From Candidatus Poseidoniaceae archaeon (GTDB taxonomy: Archaea > Thermoplasmatota > Poseidoniia > Poseidoniales > Poseidoniaceae): 6,875 nucleotides of DNA. The notes beneath the pieces were generated by a model. The model did not search any database, was not told where the DNA came from, and saw nothing but the letters and a program-made list of their open reading frames with translations. Below, in pieces: positions 1 through 6,164 of the stretch; position 1 is the first letter of the stretch, and every line of letters starts with the position of its first letter. The stretch lies in assembly GCA_022425185.1 (NCBI GenBank), contig JAKMFY010000298.1, positions 1 through 6,875 of the forward strand, given 5' to 3'. Made by a program: the position numbers and the translations under genes.

Positions 1-1421
1 GCATGATAGAGTACGAAATCAGCTTGACCATCGAGTCCTTCAGCCCCCATGTAGGAATTTATCGCTCCATACTGTTCTTGATTTGCTTCAAGCGAATGAC
101 CCGACCATCCCATAGCAGTTTCACCCTTGAGATAATAATCCGTTCCAACCGTCTCAAATCTCTGATTTATTTGAGCAACAAGATTACGAATTGCAAGGTC
201 TTCAACATGCTTTACAGCATCGACTCGAGCACCATCCAAATCAAAGGTTTCAATCCACCAAAGAGCATCTGAGATGAATTGCTCCGATGCATTTCTGTCT
301 TTCCAATTCACATCTGGCATGTATGATGTAAATTGACAATCAAGTCGGTGCTCTGTCCAATCACAATTCATAGTTCCACATTGGCATCCAGCATTAAACC
401 AATTAGGATGATCCTGAACGTAACTGTGATCTTCATGAACATGATTTACGACGAAATCCATCATAACACGAATTCCTGAGTCATGAGCCATCTCAACCAA
501 ATGTTTGAGTTCCGAATCGGTACCAAGACGCGGTTCGATGCCTCTTGCTTCAGTTGGCCAATATCCATGAAAAGCTGAGACATCATGAACCCCATCAGAT
601 GCTTTACCAGTCCCAGTAGCGGCTGTATTGAATGGAGAAAGCCATAGAGCGTTAACTCCTAATTCAGAGAAGTATCCGGATTCAATCATAGTTGTAACTC
701 CTGCAAAGTCACCTCCTAGCCAATCCGCTCCATGGGCAGCAGACGTTGTATTTCCATCATTGGAAGTGTTGCCATTAACAAATCGATCAGTCATAACCAT
801 GTAGATCAATGCATCATTCCATTCAAACGAAGAACCCTCACCAATCCAGAAAGGTACAAGCAGGTCATACGCTTCATTTCCATTTACATCATAACATTCC
901 AGATGAATCGTATGTTTCCCATCTGAAAGATTGGAGAGATCAAATGTCCACTGTAACAATGACGAATCCCATTCTGCACCGGTTATTTCCGAAGGGATTC
1001 CATCTGGCAATCCGCCACCAGACCCTGGAATAAAATCAATGAGGAGAGTATCATTGAGAAGTTCAGCAGAAAATTGAGGGCGTTCGTGGTTCTTGACTCG
1101 TAATAATGAATTTTCGATTCCATCACAATAACTGCGTTCGGAGTTGGATGGGTCAAAGATATAGTTTCCATCAACAATGAACTTGTAGCAATATAGGCCT
1201 TCAGACAATTCTAACTCTGCAGTCCAAACACCGTTAACTTCCACTAATTCTGTTTCAGTATTCCAATCCCATTCTCCAAGGATGGATACGTTATTTGATT
1301 CGCCATGATACTCGATTGTGAGCGTTTCAGAAGTTGTAACGACATCTCCTTCAACATCTTGGGAGGCAAATGGTATGAATGGCATCATAAGTATGAGAAA
1401 CAAGACAACATACTGGCGCAT
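1..1421 (-). CDS. Secreted GH13 alpha-amylase-family glycosidase with N-terminal beta-sandwich domains (3' end cut by window edge)
   Basis: Open from an ATG at 1421 to the left edge: 473 complete codons, C-terminus missing. Likely an extracellular endo-acting alpha-glucan hydrolase feeding the adjacent maltodextrin transporter. Residues 1-20 form a hydrophobic signal peptide (MRQYVVLFLILMMPFIPFAS) without a lipobox Cys. Residues 31-109 look like a CBM48/E-set glycogen-binding-like sandwich (SILGEWDWN, then YKFIVDG). Residues 115-195 look like a second beta domain. The catalytic barrel starts near 200 (ALIYMVMTDRFVNGN). GH13 signatures are region I DFVVNH at 322-327, region V MPDVN at 368-372, region II GARVDAVKH at 397-405 (Arg399, nucleophile Asp401) and region III KGETAM with acid/base Glu434. 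Region IV, with the third catalytic Asp, lies beyond the edge. A loop with Cys346, 348, 353 and 362 precedes region V. The start is fixed by a strong Shine-Dalgarno. Subfamily and exact specificity (alpha-amylase versus neopullulanase/cyclomaltodextrinase type) cannot be settled; GH13 hydrolase membership is secure. Confidence 0.93.
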   Translation of the reverse strand, partial: MRQYVVLFLILMMPFIPFASQDVEGDVVTTSETLTIEYHGESNNVSILGEWDWNTETELVEVNGVWTAELELSEGLYCYKFIVDGNYIFDPSNSERSYCDGIENSLLRVKNHERPQFSAELLNDTLLIDFIPGSGGGLPDGIPSEITGAEWDSSLLQWTFDLSNLSDGKHTIHLECYDVNGNEAYDLLVPFWIGEGSSFEWNDALIYMVMTDRFVNGNTSNDGNTTSAAHGADWLGGDFAGVTTMIESGYFSELGVNALWLSPFNTAATGTGKASDGVHDVSAFHGYWPTEARGIEPRLGTDSELKHLVEMAHDSGIRVMMDFVVNHVHEDHSYVQDHPNWFNAGCQCGTMNCDWTEHRLDCQFTSYMPDVNWKDRNASEQFISDALWWIETFDLDGARVDAVKHVEDLAIRNLVAQINQRFETVGTDYYLKGETAMGWSGHSLEANQEQYGAINSYMGAEGLDGQADFVLYH

Positions 1422-1427
1422 TCTAAT

Positions 1428-1433
1428 TCCTCC
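1428..1433 (-). promoter_or_regulatory. Shine-Dalgarno site of the amylase gene
   Basis: GGAGGA lies directly after the malK stop codon (TGA then GGAGGA) and 6 nt before the amylase ATG. It is the strongest ribosome binding site in the window. It fixes the amylase start and implies that ribosomes finishing malK can reinitiate on the amylase. Confidence 0.8.
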
Positions 1434-2225
1434 TCACTCTTCTTCACTCGTTGTCGGTTTGTTAAACAGTGCATTTGCTGTATCAACGAGATCATCAATA
1501 TGCTTGCAAAGGAAAGATCGAACGAAGTCATTGGCTGGATTATTGTAGGCTTCAAGCGGCTTACAATGTTGCTGTAATACGCCTTTATCGAGAATTGCAA
1601 TTCGATCTGCTAGCGTCATGGCTTCTATTTGGTCATGGGTAACATAGATTGTTGTGGTCCCAAAAGTATCGTGTAGTCTACGGATTTCTTTCCTCATTTG
1701 ATGACGAAGTTCAGCATCCAAATTAGAAAGAGGTTCATCCATGAGGAGTACCTTTGGACGCCGTACGAGGGCTCTGCCTAAGGCGACTCTTTGACGTTGC
1801 CCTCCGCTCAATTCCTTTGGTTTTTTATCAAGATGATCGGATAGTTTGAGTACACCCGCAATCTCTTCGATCCTGTGTTTTATCTCATCCTTATCGAGTT
1901 TAAATTCTCCTTTGGCCATTCGAAGTCCAAAAGAAAGATTGTCTCGAATCGTCATGTGCGGGTAGAGAGCATATGATTGAAAGACCATCCCAAGATCACG
2001 AGCACCTGGTGGTAGATGATTCACTTTCAAGTTATCAATCATTACATCGCCATCTGTGATGTCTTCCAAACCTGCAAGCATTCTCAGAGTGGTAGATTTA
2101 CCGCAACCTGAAGGTCCTAACAAGACAAGGAACTCACCATCGTTGATGTCTAAATCAAGTCCCTTGACAGCTTCAAAGCCATCTTCGTATGTTTTTGTAA
2201 CGTTCTTAAAATTCACTTCAACCAT
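1434..2225 (-). CDS. malK: MalK-type carbohydrate ABC transporter ATPase lacking the C-terminal TOBE/OB domain
   Basis: Cytoplasmic ATPase (263 aa) that would drive the MalEF-MalG sugar transporter, probably as a dimer. All ABC motifs are intact: A-loop Tyr13, Walker A GPSGCGKST at 37-45, Q-loop Gln83, signature LSGGQRQ at 139-145, Walker B VLLMDEP at 159-165 with catalytic Glu164, D-loop SNLD, and switch His197 in THDQ. The sequence matches the MalK/UgpC/MsmK group closely. Those proteins are usually about 350-380 aa, with a C-terminal OB-fold/TOBE domain used for dimer stability and regulation. This one ends about 25 residues after the nucleotide-binding fold, with an acidic tail (TTSEEE). 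The next gene starts 12 nt later, so no displaced domain is hidden downstream. It starts 4 nt after the malG stop, with ATG preceded by GGTGAT. Substrate is inferred from the neighbours; the fold and role are certain. Confidence 0.95.
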   Translation of the reverse strand: MVEVNFKNVTKTYEDGFEAVKGLDLDINDGEFLVLLGPSGCGKSTTLRMLAGLEDITDGDVMIDNLKVNHLPPGARDLGMVFQSYALYPHMTIRDNLSFGLRMAKGEFKLDKDEIKHRIEEIAGVLKLSDHLDKKPKELSGGQRQRVALGRALVRRPKVLLMDEPLSNLDAELRHQMRKEIRRLHDTFGTTTIYVTHDQIEAMTLADRIAILDKGVLQQHCKPLEAYNNPANDFVRSFLCKHIDDLVDTANALFNKPTTSEEE

Positions 2226-2228
2226 CGT

Positions 2229-2234
2229 ATCACC
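2229..2234 (-). promoter_or_regulatory. Shine-Dalgarno-like site of malK overlapping the malG stop
   Basis: GGTGAT is complementary to the AUCACC part of the conserved 16S rRNA 3' end, lies 3 nt before the malK ATG and contains the malG TGA stop. The arrangement suggests translational coupling of malG and malK. The short spacing suits pairing with this part of the anti-SD. Confidence 0.5.
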
Positions 2235-3477
2235 CTTTCACTCCACCTGCAGATAGCCCATCGATGAGGAACTTCTGGAAGAATAAGAACAGTAACGCAA
2301 CTGGAAGACTGACCAATACGCTAGCCGCAGCAAAATCACCCCAAGCCTGACCAGTCGAAGAGATCAGAGAAGCCAAACCAACAGGAAGAGTGTACATATC
2401 ATTCGAAGTGTTGAATGTTAACGCAAGAAGGAATTCATTCCATGCGGCGAGGAAACTGAACAGAGCGGTGACTGCAATGGCAGGTGTTGACAAAGGCAAT
2501 ACAACCTTGGTAAAGACCTGGAATTGATTGCATCCATCGAGGGTTGCAGCCTCTTCAAGTTCTCTTGGAATTGTATCGAAGAATCCTTTCAACATCCAAA
2601 CACACAATGGTAATGCCGTTACACAATAAGCGAGTATGAGGCCGAGATGTGTGTTCAATAGACCAAGTGTTTTCATGACAAGGAAATACGGAACAAGAAT
2701 GATGATACCAGGGAACATTTGAACCAACAAAAAGGCAAACATGGAAACATCGCGTCCAGTGAACTTGTATCGGCTAAAGGCATATCCTGCTGGTATTGCG
2801 ATGGTTAAGCCGAGCAGAGAAGTACCAACGCTTACAATAAGTGAATTAACAAGCCAAATCCAAAATGAATCTCCTTGCAATATCTTGGAAAAGTGTTCAG
2901 TTGAGAAAGAATCTCCGATTTCACCACCGAGTGCATTTCCAGGGGAGAAGGCAATGTCGATGATCCACAGCAATGGAATAACTGTAATGAGAACGAAATG
3001 CAACAAGATTAGATGTGTCGAGATTTTCTCATGTTTGTTTATTGTTTTAAAATTACGAAGTAATCCGAATTCAATAGCAGAAGTGGACAATTTATTTGAA
3101 GTCCAAACAGTAACTGCTCGATTCGAAAGCCACCATAATGAAAGACTGGAAGGTATGATCGTCCATGCATGCATCCAGATATCAAAAACAGAGAGTGAAG
3201 AAGAGCCTAATCTGAACAATCCAATGCCAATGATAAGTGCACTCAAAGCAAGAGAAATATTTCGTTTACCGAGTTCATGGACATTTGGAAGGCTTGCTCG
3301 TAATGCAGCGAACAGAACGCATATGACTACTCCGAGGAAGAGAGAAAGCGAATCGTCTCGGAGTACTTCAACTGTGAGCAAAATGAGATTGACAATGAAT
3401 GCTACAACAAGCCATGTTCGCAAAGTGAGTACTTCCACAGGGACATACCAATCACGCATAAGTTGAGATTCGGTCAT
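2230..3477 (-). CDS. malG: MalG-type ABC sugar permease with a four-helix N-terminal extension
   Basis: Integral membrane subunit (415 aa) of the CUT1 sugar importer. The C-terminal 260 residues are a standard MalG: membrane helices near 154-176, 205-232, 245-270, 275-298, 332-355 and 385-405; the MalK-docking EAA loop at 309-328 (EAATLDG, ending LP); and the typical end DGLSAGGVKG. Ahead of it lie about 150 residues not found in ordinary MalG proteins (about 270-300 aa). They contain four likely helices near 21-38, 42-62, 73-91 and 98-117. Loops rich in Arg/Lys (60-72 and 119-151) fit a cytoplasmic location, so the four helices preserve topology. The function of this part is unknown. The ATG at 3477 overlaps the malEF stop as ATGA and has AGAGGG 6 nt upstream. 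An upstream TTG at 3558 would add 27 residues inside malEF and is less likely. Confidence 0.93.
   Translation of the reverse strand: MTESQLMRDWYVPVEVLTLRTWLVVAFIVNLILLTVEVLRDDSLSLFLGVVICVLFAALRASLPNVHELGKRNISLALSALIIGIGLFRLGSSSLSVFDIWMHAWTIIPSSLSLWWLSNRAVTVWTSNKLSTSAIEFGLLRNFKTINKHEKISTHLILLHFVLITVIPLLWIIDIAFSPGNALGGEIGDSFSTEHFSKILQGDSFWIWLVNSLIVSVGTSLLGLTIAIPAGYAFSRYKFTGRDVSMFAFLLVQMFPGIIILVPYFLVMKTLGLLNTHLGLILAYCVTALPLCVWMLKGFFDTIPRELEEAATLDGCNQFQVFTKVVLPLSTPAIAVTALFSFLAAWNEFLLALTFNTSNDMYTLPVGLASLISSTGQAWGDFAAASVLVSLPVALLFLFFQKFLIDGLSAGGVKG
3474..3477 (-). other. ATGA start/stop overlap coupling malEF to malG
   Basis: The last base pairs of malEF and the start of malG share ATGA: ATG opens malG and TGA closes malEF. 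This is a classic translational-coupling junction and supports equal production of the two membrane subunits. Confidence 0.85.
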
Positions 3478-6104
3478 GATGAACCCTCTGTTGCATTTGT
3501 TTGCTTCATGTACGTCCAAGAGAAGGCTAAAAGCATGAGGAATATGATTACAGACCAAGCAGCAGCGACCCCGTAAGCACCTTCTCTAAAGGCCACATCA
3601 TAGACGTATGTGATAAGAATATCCGTTTGCCCAGGTTCTCCAAAGTACAAATTTGGACCTCCGTCCGTCATGAGATAGATGACGTTGAACATATTGAATG
3701 TCCAAATGAATCCAAGTAATGTAAGCGGAACTAATGCACTTCTTAGATTTGGCAACGTAAGATGTCTAAATGCATCCCAACCGGTCACTCCGTCAAGTTC
3801 AGCAGCTTCGTACATATCTTTTGGCAGTGCTTGAAGGGCACCGCTGATGGACATCATCATGAATGGAACACCTAGCCATATGTTGACCAGAATAACGACG
3901 ACTTGAGCTCCTGTCGGATCAGATAAGAAATCAATATTGGTTCCAAGTAAATCATTGATGAACCCATCTGGTTGGAACATACCCCTCCAAACCAGCACTG
4001 AGATGTATGAAGGTACCGCCCAAGGCAGAAGAAGTAAGGTTCTGTAAGCAGTTTTCCCACGAATCGTCGTACGCTGGAGAAGTACTGCAAGGAACAATCC
4101 AATTCCGATGTGAGCGGTAACGTTCACCACAGTCCATACAAGGGTGAAAAGTGTTACACGAATAAAGCCTGATGCAGTGAGAACATCCCAGAAATTTGAC
4201 AGACCAATGAAGGATTGTTCCCCAAGATGAGTTTGGTCCGCATCTGTAAAAGACAGCCAGAACCCATAGATGACTGGATAGAACGTAAGAACTGCGAGAG
4301 CAAGTAATGCAGGGGCAATATAGACATGAGCCAAACGTGAATTGGTTCGATTCAAGCGTTGATCTCTCCAACGCCCATAGCTGAGTAAAACAATCAATGA
4401 AAGGACAATTGCACCTAATGCAAACATGACTGGAGAGGTGTCTCCTGCACTTGGTCGTTGATCTGAAACTGAAGTACTGCCAATAGTCGAATAGAACAAT
4501 TCACCATCAGCATACACATCAATGGTGTGTTCAATGTTGGGAATCATACCAGTTAGGGAGCAGTTCAAATTTGTTGCGAGAGTTGGAATAATGCGGATTT
4601 GTCCGAACTGATTGAATTCTTCACCGTTTGAAGAACACGAATCATATCCTGAATTTGAGACTCCAAGAACATCACTAACAATAAATTGTGTGTGCAAGAT
4701 TTCGTCGACGTAAATGCTGTAATTCGACACAGTTTGATTCAATTGAAATTCCAAAGGAATCGTGCGATATCCTGTATTGGGCTGTATGGGAGCGGCTTTC
4801 TGCAAACCATCCATTTGAGAAATAAGTTCGTCGTTAGCGTTAGTAAGCGCATCCTCAGTTGTTGAAATCTCACTGTAGGCTTGTTCAAAGGCTGTCGAAA
4901 GTGGGTCGTAAACCAGTGACATCGCTCGAGTCGTTGGAGCTGGTGTTCCAAATTTGGTTTGTTCAAGGAATCCTCGAATAACATCATCGCCAAGAATGTC
5001 CTGATCGTTCTCGAGTTCTGAGTGGGTTGGCATGGTGTATGTTTCGAGGGCGAAATCCTTCTGAACTGAGGCTGAAGACAGCCATAGAGCCAATTCTGCA
5101 GCTGCAATTTTATGCTCGCTTTGCTTACTCACAGACCAGCCTTTGTATGTTACAAGAGGAGACATGCGGTCACCTGAATCGTCGACAATAGGTAGAAGCG
5201 TTTGACCTATGCTGAGGCGACTGGCTTCATATGTGGCCCAATTCCAAGGGCCATCGATGATCATTGCAGCCTTTGATGAAATGAATTGATTTTTCATTCC
5301 TTCAATTTGAGTACCCGTTGCTACAACACCATGTTCTAATTCTAAATCCAGCATCCATTCCATCGCTTCAGCAGAACCATTAGAATCGAGAGTGGGGGAC
5401 CCAGAATCATTGAACAGTGAACCTCCAAAACCTTCCTGAATTGGGAACCACCAATATGCAGATTTTACTGGAAGGGCTAATCCTTGAACATCTTGATACG
5501 TTAATTGCTGAGCGGCATATAGTAAGTCATCATGTGTCCAAGACTCATCTGGATAATCTAAACCTTGAGCATCAAAAAGGGCCTTGTTGTAAATCAGGGA
5601 AAGACAATCCTGACTCGCAGGAACACCGTACAGAGCCTCCCCATAGCGCATTGCTTCAAGCGCACGCCCTTCAAAGTTCGATCTATCTTGTGGAGTGAGA
5701 TGTGGGCGTAAATCTTCCAAAAGTGGTAGGCTATCAACACGAATTTCTCCTATAGCCCCGAGTTGATCATTGGATAATCGCATCAAATCTGGGGCTTGTC
5801 CACCTTGGGCGGCTGTCATAAACAGTTGGTCTGCATTCCCAAATGGAACCATGGTAATGTCAACAGAAACATTGGGATTATTGGCTTCAAAGGATTTTAC
5901 AGCATTCGTAAACACTTCTTCTTCCTTACTCTCTGCAGCAAATGTGTGCCATATATCAAGCGTGATTTCACCTGAAAACGATGAGTTGTTATCGCCATTG
6001 TTCGAATCATCGCCATCGAGACATCCTGGCAAAATGAAAAGCAAAGACAAAACGAGGGCGAAAATTCCCTTACGAATTAGAGCCTGTTGGCACTCTTCGC
6101 CCAT
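3474..6104 (-). CDS. malEF: Fused sugar-binding lipoprotein and permease (MalE-MalF fusion) of a maltodextrin-type ABC importer
   Basis: One 876-aa chain joins two normally separate CUT1 subunits. Residues 1-28 are a lipoprotein-like signal (IRK, hydrophobic core, LPGC with Cys28), followed by an Asp/Asn-rich spacer. Residues 45-432 are a MalE-like solute-binding domain: LDIWHTFAAESKEEE at its start, LYGVP near 159-162, and MIIDGPWNW at 281-289, as in maltose-binding proteins. Residues 433-557 form a beta-rich linker with Cys490 and Cys515. An extra helix at about 558-575 ends in Arg-rich RWRDQR, then six MalF helices follow near 593-619, 647-677, 689-709, 733-757, 789-812 and 843-866. The EAA loop is at 766-785 (EAAELDG, ending LTLP). 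The odd extra helix is what an outside binding domain needs before a cytoplasm-starting permease. The start is the ATG at 6104; an in-frame TTG at 6128 would add 8 residues (ORF limit). Substrate (maltose/maltodextrins, possibly trehalose) is inferred from similarity and the amylase next door. Confidence 0.92.
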   Translation of the reverse strand: MGEECQQALIRKGIFALVLSLLFILPGCLDGDDSNNGDNNSSFSGEITLDIWHTFAAESKEEEVFTNAVKSFEANNPNVSVDITMVPFGNADQLFMTAAQGGQAPDLMRLSNDQLGAIGEIRVDSLPLLEDLRPHLTPQDRSNFEGRALEAMRYGEALYGVPASQDCLSLIYNKALFDAQGLDYPDESWTHDDLLYAAQQLTYQDVQGLALPVKSAYWWFPIQEGFGGSLFNDSGSPTLDSNGSAEAMEWMLDLELEHGVVATGTQIEGMKNQFISSKAAMIIDGPWNWATYEASRLSIGQTLLPIVDDSGDRMSPLVTYKGWSVSKQSEHKIAAAELALWLSSASVQKDFALETYTMPTHSELENDQDILGDDVIRGFLEQTKFGTPAPTTRAMSLVYDPLSTAFEQAYSEISTTEDALTNANDELISQMDGLQKAAPIQPNTGYRTIPLEFQLNQTVSNYSIYVDEILHTQFIVSDVLGVSNSGYDSCSSNGEEFNQFGQIRIIPTLATNLNCSLTGMIPNIEHTIDVYADGELFYSTIGSTSVSDQRPSAGDTSPVMFALGAIVLSLIVLLSYGRWRDQRLNRTNSRLAHVYIAPALLALAVLTFYPVIYGFWLSFTDADQTHLGEQSFIGLSNFWDVLTASGFIRVTLFTLVWTVVNVTAHIGIGLFLAVLLQRTTIRGKTAYRTLLLLPWAVPSYISVLVWRGMFQPDGFINDLLGTNIDFLSDPTGAQVVVILVNIWLGVPFMMMSISGALQALPKDMYEAAELDGVTGWDAFRHLTLPNLRSALVPLTLLGFIWTFNMFNVIYLMTDGGPNLYFGEPGQTDILITYVYDVAFREGAYGVAAAWSVIIFLMLLAFSWTYMKQTNATEGSS
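3484..3489 (-). promoter_or_regulatory. Shine-Dalgarno site of malG inside the malEF 3' end
   Basis: AGAGGG sits 6 nt before the malG ATG, within the codons for the last residues of MalEF. It is the reason for preferring this ATG over the in-frame TTG 81 nt upstream. Confidence 0.6.
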
Positions 6105-6108
6105 GGTG

Positions 6109-6112
6109 CCTC
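6109..6112 (-). promoter_or_regulatory. Weak Shine-Dalgarno-like GAGG before malEF
   Basis: GAGG lies 4 nt before the ATG at 6104. Spacing is short and the match is minimal. It favours ATG 6104 over TTG 6128, which follows an in-frame TAA directly and has no such motif. If the mRNA is leaderless (see the AT-rich box at 6127-6133) this site is irrelevant. Confidence 0.3.
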
Positions 6113-6126
6113 GTTGTTTACCATCC

Positions 6127-6133
6127 AATTAAA
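6127..6133 (-). promoter_or_regulatory. Candidate archaeal TATA box for the transport operon
   Basis: TTTAATT on the minus strand is centred about 26 nt upstream of the ATG at 6104. That is the distance of an archaeal TATA box from the start point of a leaderless or nearly leaderless transcript. It is the most AT-rich part of the only sizeable gap before the operon. The motif is short and the gap is AT-rich overall, so this is a suggestion only. Confidence 0.35.
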
Positions 6134-6141
6134 CAAATCTC

Positions 6142-6161
6142 TTGGAACAAAGAAGTTCAAA
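6142..6161. repeat. Imperfect inverted repeat between truA and malEF
   Basis: On the plus strand the arms TTGGAAC (6142-6148) and GTTCAAA (6155-6161) are separated by 6 nt and pair at 6 of 7 positions. It lies 3 nt beyond the truA stop and just upstream of the candidate TATA box. It could be an operator for a regulator, a weak hairpin at the truA 3' end, or chance. Confidence 0.3.
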
Positions 6162-6164
6162 CCT

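Noticed and set aside
1422..1500. MalK truncated by a frameshift, with the TOBE domain in another frame downstream
   Set aside because: Only 12 nt separate the stop from a well-formed amylase start and signal peptide; there is no room for about 100 more residues, and the other frames of the tail show no TOBE-like sequence.
2741..3466. A 241-codon open frame on the plus strand
   Set aside because: It lies entirely antisense to malG, shows no recognisable domain, and its composition is what the complement of a membrane-protein gene gives.
3478..3558. Upstream TTG start extending MalG by 27 residues
   Set aside because: It would overlap malEF by 85 nt, has no clear advantage, and the ATG at 3477 has an SD site and an ATGA junction.
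3952..4371. Minus-strand open frame of 139 codons inside malEF
   Set aside because: Out-of-frame shadow of the MalF-like region; Cys/Ser-rich with no domain, while the main frame carries the EAA loop and helices.
6105..6128. TTG start at 6128 extending MalEF by 8 residues
   Set aside because: An in-frame TAA precedes it directly, no SD is visible, and the ATG at 6104 gives a normal-length lipoprotein signal. It remains possible.
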